NCBI GenBank assembly: GCA_012064385.1
Contig: QRDG01000533.1
Coordinates: forward strand, 2,922,737-2,986,736
DNA from: Puccinellia tenuiflora
Lineage: Eukaryota; Streptophyta; Magnoliopsida; Poales; Poaceae
DNA: 64,000 nt
Reading direction: 5' to 3'
Under the pieces are notes generated by a model, which saw only the letters and a list, made by a program, of their open reading frames with translations, searched no databases and had not been told where the DNA came from. Positions 21,241 through 32,928 of this stretch are shown here, piece by piece (positions within the stretch are counted from its first letter, which is position 1; the number at the start of each line of letters is the position of its first letter). The position numbers and the translations under genes were made by a program.

Positions 21241-22201
21241 TGTCGTGTCTTGGATCACGGACACCGGGAGTAAAGGATACCCCCTTTTTAGGTTCGGTAT
21301 GTGGCGCGAAGGAGGCTGAGGAACGTCTTCCGCCCGGGGGCTTCGTCTATGCTCGGATCTACGTACTAGCAAGCATCACAGAGACACAAGGAGTTTACCC
21401 AGGTTCGGGCCGCCCGGAGGCTAACAACCCTACTCCTGCATGTCTGGATTGAGAGGTGTATCATGATGTAGCTTTACAATGGTGGTCGCGGGTGAGAACC
21501 CGGGAGGTGTTGGCTAGAGGTTGAAGACAAGCAGATCCTGGCCCGGAGAAGATCACCTCTCGCCTATGCTACTCTTCATCTTGTGCGCTATGTAGCCCAG
21601 CCTCCGACTCTCTCTGGAAATCTCTCCCTTTCCTTGGGTGCCTTGGTCCTCCTTTTATAGGCTAAGGGGATACCACAGGTGCACCCTTGGGGCCGGAGGG
21701 GTTTTGGCGGGAAAACCCCTCCGGGTTCTCCTTAGGAGGCGACGTGGCCTCCTCTTGTCCAAGTATTCTTCCCAGTGGGGGTAGGTGAGGTCACCCACCT
21801 TTTCCAGGGAGGCCGGACAGAGGCTGACAGCTTTTCCGCCTCTGCCCCCCTTTGGCGCCTCCATCTTCTTGGCGCCCAAGTCTTCTAGGAGCCTCCAGCC
21901 AGGGCTGGCAAGCTTATCCTCTTTGCGCACTGGAGGTTGGTTCCCGGGGGTGAGCCTGGCCTCCTGCCGGGCGTCGGGGTCCCGGAACCTCCATGCCTGC
22001 TTCCGGGTCGAGGGGGCCCCGGAGGGTCCCCGGGTCCTTTGCCTTGGTTGTCGATGCCGCGTGCGTCGGGACGCCGTGGGGTAGATGGGGGGCCCATCTG
22101 CCAGTCTTGTGCCTTGGCCTTGAGTGCCTCCTTGGTGGGCCCATGTGCGATGGACCCACTTTGACCGCATCAGGGGAACCCCATGTTCCACTGTTGCGAC
22201 A
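21241..22201 (-). repeat. E4 5' LTR (961 bp)
   Basis: Minus-strand TGTCGCAACAG...ACACGACA; homologous to 7984-8958 and 13227-14298. It ends exactly where E5 coding sequence resumes. Confidence 0.9.
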
Positions 22202-23908
22202 TTGTTAGTGCAAAAATAATCAAGACGATAAGAGGCTTCAAAGATAGTACCGTGTGGTGAAATATACACAATGCCGACTCCCAGTCCACTACTGCAAACT
22301 GAGCCGTCAAAATAAAGTTTCCACGGTACAGCTGACACAACATGTATGTCGGCTTCTTGTTCTAGATTAATCCGATGTTCAACAATGAAATTGGCTACGA
22401 CCTGGCCGTTTATAGATTTGAGAGATTCATAAGCCAAATCATACTCGATTAACCCATATGCCCACTTGCCAATTCGTCCACTGAGAATCGGCCTATGTAT
22501 CATGTGTTTGATGACATCGGTTTGACTAAAAACTTTGCACTCACTAGATAAAAGATAATGGCGCAATTTGGTGCAAGCAAAGTAAAGAGACAGGCACAAC
22601 CTCTCCACAAAGCTATACCTTGACTCGGCATCCAGCAGCCGCCGACTTAGGTATGTGATGACGTACTCCTGTCCTTCGGCCTCTTGAGTCAGAGCTGCTC
22701 CAATCACCTTTTCCTTGGCAGCGATGTAGAGTCGGAACGGTAGTCCGTGACTCGGTTTCCTCAGAACCGGAGGTTTTGACAAGCAAGCCTTTATCCGGTC
22801 AAATGCTTCTTGCTGTTTTGCCCCCCAGGTGAACTCGTCATCGTTCTTGAGCCGAAGGATCCAAGTGAACGCATCAACTTTTCCAGACAAGTTAGTAATA
22901 AATCTTCTCAAATAATTTACCTTGCCTAGGAATTTCTGCATGTCCTTTCTACAACTTGGCGCCAGCACTTTCTGGATAGCCTCGATCTTGGCTGGATCAA
23001 TTTCTATGCCGGATTCATGTATGATAAAACCGAGAAACTTCCCAGCCGACACACCAAAGGCACACTTCAACGGATTCATCTTGAGCCCATACCTCCTCAT
23101 CCTTTCAAACGCGAGTCGTAAATCGGCCAAGTGATTTAACTCGCCGTCCGATTTAACAACCACGTCGTCAATGTATACTTCCAGGATGACTCCGAGAAGA
23201 TCGTGAAATATCAAGTTCATCGCTCTATGATATGTGGCTCCGGCATTCTTCAACCCAAAAGTCATTACCGTCCACTCGAATAAACCGACGAACCCGGGGC
23301 AGCGGAACGCTGTTTTGGCCGAGTCTTCTTCAGCCATGAATATCTTCGGCTATTGGCATAGGATATTCATCTTTAGGCGTAGCTCGGTTTAGATCTCGGA
23401 AATCTATGCAGGCCCTGATCTTACCGAATCCTTTCTTTTCGACCGGCACAATGTTAGAAATCCACTCGGCATACTTGCAAGGCCGGATAAAATTGGCTTT
23501 TAGAAGCCGTCCGATCTCCTCCTTGATCTGGTCGTGTATTTCCGGGTTGAATTTACGAGCCGGTTGCTTATATGGTCTGAAACCGGCCTTTATCGGTAAC
23601 TGATGCTCGACGAGCTCTCGGCTTAACCCGGGCATCTCGTGATACTCCCAAGCAAAGCAGTCCACGTACTCCTTGACTAGCGCGATTAACTCGGATTTAT
23701 AATCAGCTTCTTGATTCTGGCTTACAAATGTCGGCCTAGGAACAGTGCCATCTCCGATATCCACCTCTTCGAGCAGGTCAGCCGACGTAAAACCTTGTCC
23801 CAACTTGTCCATGTCGTCTGGTTTTTCAATTGCTTCACACATATCGTTCCTCTCTGCCCGATACTTGTCCAGACGCTTCTGCAGCCACTCGTTGTTGTTG
23901 GGATCCAT
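22202..23908 (-). pseudogene. E5 pol: RT, RNase H, start of second RNase H
   Basis: The frame from 23908 (MDPNNNEWLQ...) reads through the RT N-terminal half (ACIDFRDLNRATPKDEYPMP) and stops at about 23330. The next part starts near 23345 in another frame (MAEEDSAKTAF) and runs on without stops to 22202. The stretch normally between these motifs, including the first RT catalytic Asp block, is missing, so a small deletion with frame change occurred. The YIDD motif is at about 23180. RNase H follows. A second RNase H (KLYFDGSVCSSGLG) is cut in mid-domain by E4, and the frame continues by chance through E4's LTR to 21655. Confidence 0.9.
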
Positions 23909-26900
23909 TTACTTGAGACGCAGCCGATTGCTTCCAACCGGCTTTAAGGATACTGGCACGAATCCATCCCTGGTAGCACTCAGGAAATCGAACTCGGATA
24001 GATCATGCACCGAGAGACATGTAGCATTTAAGTGTTGCCAATCAACAATGGACTCGGCTAAAGCAATACATGCTGAGTTATCAGCGTGAACAACTTCAAT
24101 CTCGTCGTCGATCCATTGTACGATTTGCTGGTGTATGGTGGATGGCACACACTGATTCGCGTGGAGCCAATCTCGTCCGAGTAACACGTTGTAGTTCCCT
24201 TGCACCTCGGCAACGAAGAACGCAGTAGCCAAAGTCTTGCTTCCCACTGTGAGCTCCAAACTAATAACTCCTTTGGCTTCTACTCCTTGTCCTCCTTCGA
24301 ACCCGTTCAATACCATGTTCATCTTCATGAGGTCATCATCATCCAATTGTAATTTCTTGAAGACAGAATACGGCATCAGGTTTACCACAGCTCTTCCATC
24401 AACCATCATCCCAGTAACCGGCTTCCCATTGATATGTCCTCTGACGTATAGGGGTTTAAGATGCTTAACCGGTTCCTTGGGTTTCTCAAAGACAGCATTC
24501 TTGGGCCCAAAGTTGATCTGCGCTACCTCGGCTTCTTCTTCTACAGCACGAAATTCAGCAGGAAAATAATATACCATGTTAATATCCATACCTACCCGAG
24601 TTGGCGTGCTCTCGTAATGTAGTAGCTCTTCATCTGGTTGATTCTCCAGGTCATCCATCGCCAACTCCGAGTCTCCTGCTAGTTTCTTGCCCATTGAATC
24701 ATCTGCCGAGTCTTCATTGGCTAACTCGGTATCCGACTCGCCTGATGTCGGATTGTCTTGTGCTTCCAAGTCTGCTACTTCCACTTCATCCGCCCATGAT
24801 GAGTAGGTAATGGCCGGTACTGCAACCGGCACTGATTCATTCTCCACAACAAGACTCGGTGCAATCAGCAATGGAACTGGCGGAGGATTCGGCTTTAGCA
24901 CCCATACTTGAGTTGGCACCATTGGCCTTTCAGCGTTGAATTTGGCATCTCTGATTTGCTCGGCATCCTTTTCTGCCTTCTCCCGGTTCCTTGCCCTTTG
25001 CAGTTTCCGCTTCTGTGTCTTCGTTATACCCGGCGGACACCACTTCGGCTGAGTATATTTTGGATCCCGGGGTTTAGCTATCTCGGTTTGGCTGGATCCG
25101 GCTTCATGGTCACTGGATGTTGTCTTAGGCACGATAGTAAGTATCGGCCTATCATTTGTTGGCCCCATAACCGGGTCCTTCAACTTCAACACGTGCGTCC
25201 CAATGACCAATGAGTTATCCGGGATCAACCTCCTCTCTATGTCGGCTGCCTTGGCTCCCTGCTCCTTGACTCGGCAATACGAGGAGTCACCAGGATAGAT
25301 GAGTCGGCTTTGCACAGTTTGCCGGGTTACCTGGCGCTTGGACTCCCCAGCCAATTCTTGATGTCGGTTGCTTCTCTCGGTGGATGGTGACCTCGGTCGC
25401 TTCCCATATTGCCGGGTTACTTTGGACCCGGCCTGGCGCACATACTTGTTCAGAAGCATATCGAAAGTCGGCTTGATTTTCTTTGGTCTGTACTCAACCT
25501 GATTTGTCTTCCATTTGCCAACTTCCGGGTTTCTGGGCTTCATGAACCGAGGTTGCCCCCCGAGTTCCGGATTCTGGATTCCGGATTCTCTTGCTTGTGG
25601 ATGTTGTCCCCCGAGTGTGGAGTTTTTGATGGTGATCTTGATGACCTCCTGTCCATCGGGTTGCCGGGTCAGTGTGATCTCTCTCCTTGCTTCCCTAACT
25701 CCGGCTTCTTTCCTGGGCTCACCAACAACCACGTTAGATTTGTTAGCGCCTTCGGCCGCTTCTGGCCGAAGAAGAACTTTCTTTCCCTCGAGATCTAGCA
25801 CGTTCATTGGGAACGGCTGTGTGTCAATGGCCATGCCGGCAAAGCTTAATCGTCCATCATTGAGGGCCGATTGTATCTATCGACGAAAGACATTGCAATC
25901 GTTGGTAGCATGAGAGAAAGAATTGTGATACTTACAATAAGCATGTCGCCTTAATTCATCAGGTGACGGCATAACATGATTGACCCGAATCACTTTATCT
26001 TTCAACAAGGCATCTAATATTTTATCATATTTACCTACGTCGAAACTACACTTTACTTCATCATCCCGATTCTTGCGAATCGGCTTTAGGTCATCACACG
26101 TATAGGGTTTGGCCTTACTCGGCCAAACAAACTCGGCTACGTAAACATCGGTTTCATCACCGGAGTCGGCATCATAATCGACAGCGTTAAGCCGACTCCT
26201 ATTCATCCGATGCGAGTCTTTGGACTCGTTAACTTGGCTTTCATGAGCCAGAGCTCTCTCCTGGACCTGACCGATAGAGGAGAACTCGTGTCCTTCTAGC
26301 TTCTCCCTTAGATATGTTCTCAACCCGTTAAAAACTAAGTCGGCCATATCTCTCTCAGTTATCGCCAAGCTATAACATCGGTTCCTGCTATTTCTAAATC
26401 TTTTGATATAATCGGATACCGATTCATCATGTTTCTGCTTAACCGACGTAAGATGGGACAACTTTAACTCAACTTCCCCGGCATAGAAGTGCTCATGAAA
26501 CTTTCGCTCCAAATGAAACCAAGTGTGTATAGAGTTAGGAGCTAAAGCTGAATACCAAGAAAACGCAACCCCGGTTAACGACAAAGAGAACAAACAAACT
26601 TTGATGTGATCATGATTAGCTTCGCCTAATTGAGCCAAATATTGACTAATATGTTCCCACGTTGACCTGTTATCCACCCCATTAAACTTAAAAAACTCAG
26701 GGACTCTATAGCCAGGTGGGTAGGGTTGTAAATCGAAATACTCGGGATAGGGTTTAACATAGGTTCTATGTTTCGGCATAATCCCGAGTCTGTCATAAGT
26801 TATCTGATCCAACCTCTTCTGGAACTCGACCAATAAATCGTCCCCATTGGCCGATTGACTCGGAACAAGAGCAGAATTGGTCACAGGGCCGGCTTGTATC

Positions 26901-27463
26901 CAAGGAGCCAAATTTGAATTCGGTATTGACTCGCGTCCCAAAAGTTGCACCGCTGGTCCCGTCAGACCTGCCGGGTAGGGTAAACTCCGGATTTGAGTCG
27001 GACAAGGCAATGCATTAACAACCCGGTTTTCCCTGTTTGGGCTCATCGGTTCTGTGTCCGATGTTTGGCCTTGGGTGGTGTTTTTCTTAGCACTCTCCAG
27101 TTCCATGACAGCATTATAAACAGTATTCGTACCTTGTGAAACATGAAACTGAATCTCGGCTAATTGTTCAGAAGTAAAGACACTGTTACTTACAACGGGT
27201 ATGTCGGTGTTGACGTTCAGAGGTGCATATGCCGGTTCCTTGATCAACGTGGTTGCACCTTGACGATCCAACTTGAAGCTGGCCAAGTACAACTCCTCGT
27301 CTTCCTTTTCCCGCTTGAGCCGCAGTGCCTCGAACTCCTCGCTCCTCTTCTTCTTCCACTCATCCAGACCCTGGTGTTGTGTCTCCGACAAATCCTTGAT
27401 GGTTGGCTTGATGATGTTGTCGGTGGTGATGCCGGACGGATCTGTAGCCTTAGACCCGGTCAT
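23909..27463 (-). pseudogene. E5 gag-protease, one internal stop
   Basis: ATG at 27463 starts a frame with a coiled, Lys/Glu-rich N-terminus, a retrotransposon gag core at about 26760-26260 (HFYAGEVELKLSHL), and a CX2HX4HX4C finger (CKYHNSFSHATNDC) ending near 25885. TAG at 25874-25876 interrupts it. The same frame then continues to 23909 and carries the protease, whose active site reads MVDGRAVVNL, an Arg where Gly is expected. A TAA at 23909-23911 separates this from pol, which restarts with ATG in the same frame on the next codon; whether that stop is original or a mutation I cannot tell. Confidence 0.9.
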
Positions 27464-27491
27464 GGTTGTCCGAGTTAGGCTAGAAATCTCT

Positions 27492-27508
27492 CTCCAGCGG
27501 ATTCGCCA
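27492..27508 (-). other. E5 primer-binding site
   Basis: Minus-strand TGGCGAATCCGCTGGAG a few bases inside the LTR end. It starts with TGG as expected for a tRNA 3' end complement; the tRNA was not determined. Confidence 0.55.
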
Positions 27509-27515
27509 AAAAGTG

Positions 27516-28393
27516 TGTTGCGATTAAAACACGTCACACGAACACGTCCTCGTGTACCCGCGGTGCCGGGGGAGATACTCCACAACTCACCCCACGGGAG
27601 ACCGAATCACAGCGCGATACGCAAGACAGTGACTCGGTTCTTTTAGAACCAGACGCCCCAGATCCTCGGGAGGGACCCCGTCGGAGGATGCCGGCGACGA
27701 TTGGCTGAGTTAAGCCGGATTAGACCGATCTCAACTCGGTTGTCGATATTCGTCGAAATCTAGCGAAGTCAACGAACAACGGAAGCAGAAACAAGGGTTT
27801 GAGGGTAAAAAGTAGAGGTTTGTATTGATTGTCGATTGTTTGCTTAGCTTCAATCGGCCGTCACTCCCTGCATATATATAGTGGGGCGGTTGGACTTTCC
27901 GTTACAAGCAATTGTACTTCTACACGGATTACAACTCATAGCATAGGTCGGTTCCTATTTCTAAACTAGGCAAGTTTCCGGCCGGCGTCGTGTTGAATTC
28001 AAACTGCAAGCGCTGTCTCCGGTTCTCATTGGAAACTTGCCCTCCGGATTGTTCTCGAACTCCTTCTAAGGCCACCGACTTCCATTTTTGTCTTTGCAAG
28101 ATCACCTCGCGTTTGGCTTCTCTGGCATCTTCTGGAATTTTCAGGATGTTCCGAGTCGAACCTGCACTGGGTCTTGACCAAACTGAGTTCTGGCCGAACC
28201 AGGATATTCCTGCCGGGTCGTCATTCCGAGCCTCCCGAGTCGCCTATTTCCTTCTGAGTGATCTTGGAATTATGATCCGGTTTCTGATAAAACCGGGTTA
28301 ACTCCCGTCGGGTTGGCTCCTGCTAGATCCCACCGAGTCACCATCGCCTCCGAGTAAGCTTGATCCGGGACCTGCCAAAAACGGGTGATAACA
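27516..28393 (-). repeat. E5 5' LTR (about 878 bp)
   Basis: Minus-strand start TGTTATCACC at 28393; end CGCAACA at 27516 (or CAACACA at 27514). A TATATATA stretch at about 27870-27880 could be the promoter. No second copy is in the window, so the boundaries rest on TG...CA ends and the primer site. Confidence 0.75.
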
Positions 28394-29061
28394 GAGATCC
28401 CTCTGAGAGTTCGTACACGTACGTCCTCCACAATCCAACATAACTTCGTCATACATGACTAAGTATGTACCGACGTATTAAGAGGTAGAGTTCCCAACAC
28501 ATGGGAGAGAGAGAGAGAAATAATGGACCCAATGAGAGAAAGAATCAGACTCAGATCCAACTTGTGTGTCCTCCAAAAGAAAGGGGTGGGGGTATTTATA
28601 CGAGGAGAGGGAGGGGTTAGGGCCGGCCGACCTAGGGTTTCCCCTAGGCCGCCACCTCATGGTGGGCCCACCCGCACCTCCTTGCGCTGCCGCCTTGGGC
28701 TGGCTTGCCCCCTAGGGGGGCAACCCAAGTGTGCCCGGCCGGCTAGCCCAATATGGGCCTAGGGCCCATGCTGCCCCCTTTATGTCTTTCGGCCTTTGGG
28801 TAGCCCATGGGACATCGTCGGTTATTATTTCATACCTATTATTTATCTTATAAATTCCAACGTATAAAATCTTTCCTATATAAAATCTCGGAACAATTCC
28901 GAAACTCAATATGTATTTGTTTTAATAACTACGGATATCATGTCCTCTTATTAAAATCCCCGGAACTATTCCGTCATCATTGAAACCTATTTCAATGACC
29001 CCGGGACGTCCAACGTCCATGTCATTAACTCTCTCTGATTGGTATCGATCACGTAGGAACA
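28394..29061 (-). mobile_element. E6: LTR fragment of an unplaced retrotransposon
   Basis: Begins on the minus strand with TGTTCCTACGTG at 29061 and continues to the E5 junction. It has a typical LTR layout: AT-rich first third, GC-rich block, then GTATAAATACCCCC (TATA on minus at about 28593-28600) and a transcript start region. No coding. The 29061/29062 junction lies at the very start of the E7 LTR, and GATGA (29062-29066) is a plausible target site. Family unknown; it may be a full element or a solo LTR. Confidence 0.6.
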
Positions 29062-29957
29062 GATGAGGACATTCCTAGTTCCTTACCATCTTTTCCTAAA
29101 GATGATGTTGCTGCTCAAGCTCCAACTAATGAAGTTCGGATTGGTCCTATGACTAGGGCACATGCAAAGCTACTTGACCAACAGGTGAATTCATTCTTAA
29201 GTGATATTCATGATTATGAGAATTTTATACTACCTAAGTCTTTTTATTTTTCTATGATCAGATATGAGGATGGCGTAAGCATTGCACATGGAGAAGGAGA
29301 GTTGCAGCAAGAAGAAGAGATGTTTTCCGCTATATGCGCGAGGAGGAGAGGGAGGCCGGCGCATCACTTCAAGAAGGAAATCAATAAAGTGTGACAAGTT
29401 GATGTGGCGCACCAGGACATCCAAGGGATGATCACATAAGTCTAAGGTGCACCACATATGGCCTGCGTGCCAATTAGGCCGAACCCAACTTGGGTCGGTT
29501 TGTATCAAGTCGAGTCGAACCAGAATCGTACTTTGAGTCTACGTACAAGGGTAGGACGCCCCAGCTCCTAAAAGTACAGGAGGGGCGCCGTAGTAGAGGT
29601 TAGACCACGTTTTGCTTAAACCCTAGATCGGATTGCTACAAGCATTCATCTACTTTCATGTTCCTCTTTGTTGCGATCAGGAATACAAACTCTCCAATTT
29701 GTTTCGATCAGGAGATTATTGCTACCAAAGTTTGAGTGTAATCTGTTGTTCCATTGGGAATTAGTAGATTGCAAACCGCTCGTGGTCGGCGGCTACGTTG
29801 CGCAAGTGTGTGGTGTTGCGAATATCCATTGGGTTGAAGAGTTGTTGCATTGGCAACAGGGGAACAGCCGGAGAGTTCGAGAGCATCTCGCAAGTTATCT
29901 TCATCCACCATCCAATCCACCATCGGCTCACTGAGAAGATCGGGCAACCCCTTATCA
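29062..29957 (+). repeat. E7 5' LTR (about 896 bp)
   Basis: GATGAGGACATT at the start equals the E1/E10 LTR start less its first T, which probably lies on the other side of E6. It ends CCCTTATCA before the primer site. Bases to 29394 are open and encode GPMTRAHAKLLDQQ-type sequence, the polyprotein C-terminus that in the 3' copy would end gag-pol; here it has no upstream coding region. Confidence 0.85.
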
Positions 29958-29960
29958 TCT

Positions 29961-29970
29961 TGGTATCATA
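29961..29970 (+). other. E7 primer-binding site
   Basis: TGGTATCATA three bases after the LTR; tRNA-Met type with changes at its end. Confidence 0.7.
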
Positions 29971-30130
29971 TTTCCAGCGTTTACTCAGTGAGCAATCCAT
30001 CCTCGTAGTTAGATTTATTTTCGTCCTATATAGAAAAAAGCCAAAAATATTAGGGTTAGATTTCGCCATAGCCTTAGATCACATCGTTTTTCAAGTTCTA
30101 GTTGCTGGTCGTTTCCTTTTACGTACCTTT

Positions 30131-32008
30131 TGTTGGGAATATGCCCTAGAGGCAATAATAAAATGGTTTATTAGCATATTCATGTTTATGATAATAGTTT
30201 ATTATCCATGCTATAATTGTATTAACCGGAAACATAATACATGTGTGGAATATAAACAAACAGGTGTCCCTAGTAAGCCTCTACCGGACTAGTTCGTTAG
30301 TCAAGAGATGGTTAGAGTTTCCTGACCATGGACTTGTTATAGTCACTTGATAACGGAGTCATATCATTAGGAGTAATGATGTGATGGACAAGACCCAAAT
30401 AATAAAGAGTTGCAATTGATCGTGTCACACAGTTTTCATTGCCAACGCTTTTAGTATGCCAAGTATAGTTTCCTTAGACCATGAGATTATGTCACTCCCA
30501 TTTACCGGAGGAATACTTTGTGGACATCAAACGTCAATTCGTAACTGGGTGATTATAAAGGTGGCTTTCAGGTATCTCCGATGGTATTTGTTGGGTGACA
30601 TGAATCAAGACTGGGATTTGTCCTTCCTTGTGACGGAAAAGATATCTCTGGGCCCTCTCGGTAATATAGCATCAAGAAAGGTTGCAACCATGTGATTAAG
30701 TGTTAATCACGGAGATCCTATATTATGGACGAGTAAAGAGAATTTGCCAGGTAACGAGATGAAACTAGATATGGGGATATCGACGATCGAATCTTGGGCA
30801 AATTAAATATCGGTGAGACAAAGGGAATCGTATATGAGATTAAGAATCTCCGGCATCGTGGTTCAATCGATAAGGAACTTCGTTGAATATGTAGGAGTCA
30901 ATATGGGCATCCCGGTCCCGCTGTTGATTATTGATATGATCATGTCTGCATGTTCTCGAACCCGTAGGGTCACACACTTAACGCTCCGATGTAGCTAGGG
31001 TTAGCGATGAGATAATTGATGGAATGAACGAATGGTGTTTCGGAGTCTCGGATGGGATCCCGGACGTCACGAGGAGTTCCGGAGTGGTCCGGAGAATAAG
31101 ATTCATATAAGGAAAGTGGTTTCCGGAGGTATCGGAAAAGTTCCGGGATTTTCTGGAAGGGTTCCGGAATATTCTAGAAGGTTCTAGAGGAGTCTAGAAG
31201 TGGGGCCCATAGGAGTATGGGGCCCACATGGGATATAGGAGTGGTGGACTGGCCTAGGGCCAGCCGCACCACCTAGCCCCAAGGGGCCCATGCGGCATGG
31301 GCTAAAGGCCCATGAGGGGAGGGGGCAACCCTAACCCTAAGGGGGCTTGCTTGGGAAGCAAGCCTCCCCTTGCCGCCGGCCCTAGGAGGGGGTGGGGCGC
31401 AGCCCCCTGGCCTCCTATATAAAGGGGGGGCAGGGGAGGGCTGCCGCACCTGTGTGCTCCCCCCAGGTGCCCTAGCCGCCACCCCCTCCTCCATCACCTC
31501 CTCCTGCGCCATCCCTCTCCCCGGAGGGCTGCCGCCATCTCCTCCACCATAGATGCTGCACCACCCCTAGCCGTAAGGCTGCTGCACCATGCCCTCCTCT
31601 CCCTCTCCTCTTGCTTGGCTTGGCGAAGCCCTGCTCGTGGAGACTACACCATCAACGCCACCACAACCGTCGTGGTGCCGAGATCCATCTAGCCATCTCC
31701 ACCTTGCTTGCGGGATCAAGAAGGCGGAGATCTACATCGAGCCGTACGTGTGGATACCGCGGAGGTGCTACCCCTTGTGGCCCTTCGTCGGATTGGACTT
31801 CGAGGAAATACATCTCCTCGCGACTAGATGAGTCTAGTTGCGGGGATCGACTAGCCAACCCCTGCACCGACAAAACGCGTTTGTTGATCTTCAAGGGTAA
31901 GAGATTGGATCTCATCTTCGCTACCTCCATCTAGTAGATCTAGATCCTTGGGGTTTATTCCCCCTGTTGCGTAGGAAAATTTTTGTTTTCTATGCTGCGA
32001 CCCCTTCA
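30131..32008 (+). mobile_element. E8: Angela/BARE-like Copia solo LTR (1,878 bp)
   Basis: Starts TGTTGGGAATATGCCCTAGA, the well-known start of Triticeae Angela/BARE-type LTRs, and ends ACCCCTTCA. It is flanked by CCTTT at 30126-30130 and 32009-32013. No primer site, coding region or second LTR is present, so it is a solo LTR from LTR-LTR recombination. The region 31200-31420 is GC-rich, with TATATAAAGG at about 31416-31425 as the likely promoter. Small ORFs here are not genes. Confidence 0.92.
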
Positions 32009-32013
32009 CCTTT

Positions 32014-32928
32014 TTCTCTTATCCGAGTCGTAGCTGTCTAGGTTTTTACGTGTCTTTATCATCTTATTTCAAATCGAGTTGGTTTTGGTCGGAATCTGAG
32101 TTTTTCATCGAATTTGAGTTGAAGTCGGAATCCTACCGCGAGTCCAGCCACGACACGGTTTCTACGCATTTTTCTGCCATGGTACGAATATGAGTTTGTT
32201 TAGGTTTCCCATCTAGGTTTTCTTTTCCGTTTTATTTCCATATTCTCTTACCTTTCCACCATCAATTTTTGTGAGCCTTAGACACAGCCTATCTACAACA
32301 ATTGTGTAGGAACTTACCTATTCGAGACTAGCTCTTTTTGCTCGACAGGCTGCTCTTTTAGTGTGTTTTGATAGTTGTTTGGCTCCTATTCTAGTTTGTG
32401 GCATTATTATTATTATTAAAAAAGGAAAAAAGAGTTGTAAAAAATAGAAAATAGAAAAGTGGCCAAAAGTTTCATCATATTTGTGGAGCTTGTCTTTGTT
32501 CGTGTCAAATTTGAAAGTTTGAGCAATCTGTGCCTATCAAAAGTTTGAGCTAAGCTAGCGTCTCTCTTGTGCATTGCAACACGAGCAAGTTATCTGACCT
32601 ACAAGTTTTGTTAGCTCTTTTCAAAGTTGCTTTGCCCCTTTATTCTCCACCGTGTGCGTTTCCTTTGTGTCATACGATCAGCACTAGGTCTTGCGAATTG
32701 GTGTGTTAGGTATCCAAACCAAGCTCCACCAAAAAAACCCTAGTTTGTCGTGTGATACTTTGAGACCCATAATATTCGTTTCATCACATCTGTGCACATA
32801 CTGCTCATACAAGTTGTAAGTTTTTTCTAATTCACTTTGGAACGGTAAGATTCACCTTTTCTTTCGGTTTTGAGTGACTTGAGAGTTTCCACATATATAT
32901 ATATATATTTTCTGTGTGTGCACTAATC
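32014..32928 (+). other. E7 leader, second part
   Basis: Continuation of the untranslated leader after E8; the first part is 29971-30130. It is AT-rich, with an (AT)n run at about 32894-32908 just before gag. Nothing coding was seen. Confidence 0.7.

Larger units (their letters stand above)
13227..22201 (-). mobile_element. E4: Tat-like Gypsy with dual RNase H and two antisense genes
   Basis: Minus order: 5' LTR (22201-21241), primer site, leader, gag fused by deletion to RT, RNase H, second (archaeal-type) RNase H, integrase, a 2.9-kb 3' region and the 3' LTR shared with E3. The second RNase H between the first RNase H and integrase is typical of the Tat lineage. The 3' region carries two plus-strand genes. 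The high end abuts E5 pol at 22202 (target site TTGTT), so E4 is inserted in E5. Confidence 0.9.
22202..28393 (-). mobile_element. E5: Gypsy element with dual RNase H, 3' part missing from window
   Basis: Minus order: 5' LTR (28393-27516), primer site, gag, protease, RT, RNase H and start of a second RNase H, cut at 22202 by E4. Integrase and the 3' LTR should lie on the far side of the E4/E3/E2/E1 stack, left of the window. Its proteins differ strongly from E4's, so it is another family, also Tat-like by its second RNase H. It is inserted in E6 at 28393/28394. Confidence 0.88.

Noticed and set aside
21655..22201. Continuation of the E5 RNase H frame through E4's LTR as a fusion protein
   Set aside because: The frame is open by chance; the sequence from 22201 down is LTR sequence found in two other copies.
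29149..29394. Small plus-strand ORF at 29149 as a separate gene
   Set aside because: It is the polyprotein C-terminus encoded in the E7 LTR, present in the 5' copy without its upstream part.
30131..32008. E8 as a MITE or a host promoter region
   Set aside because: TG...CA ends, a 5-base target site and the Angela-type start identify a solo LTR.
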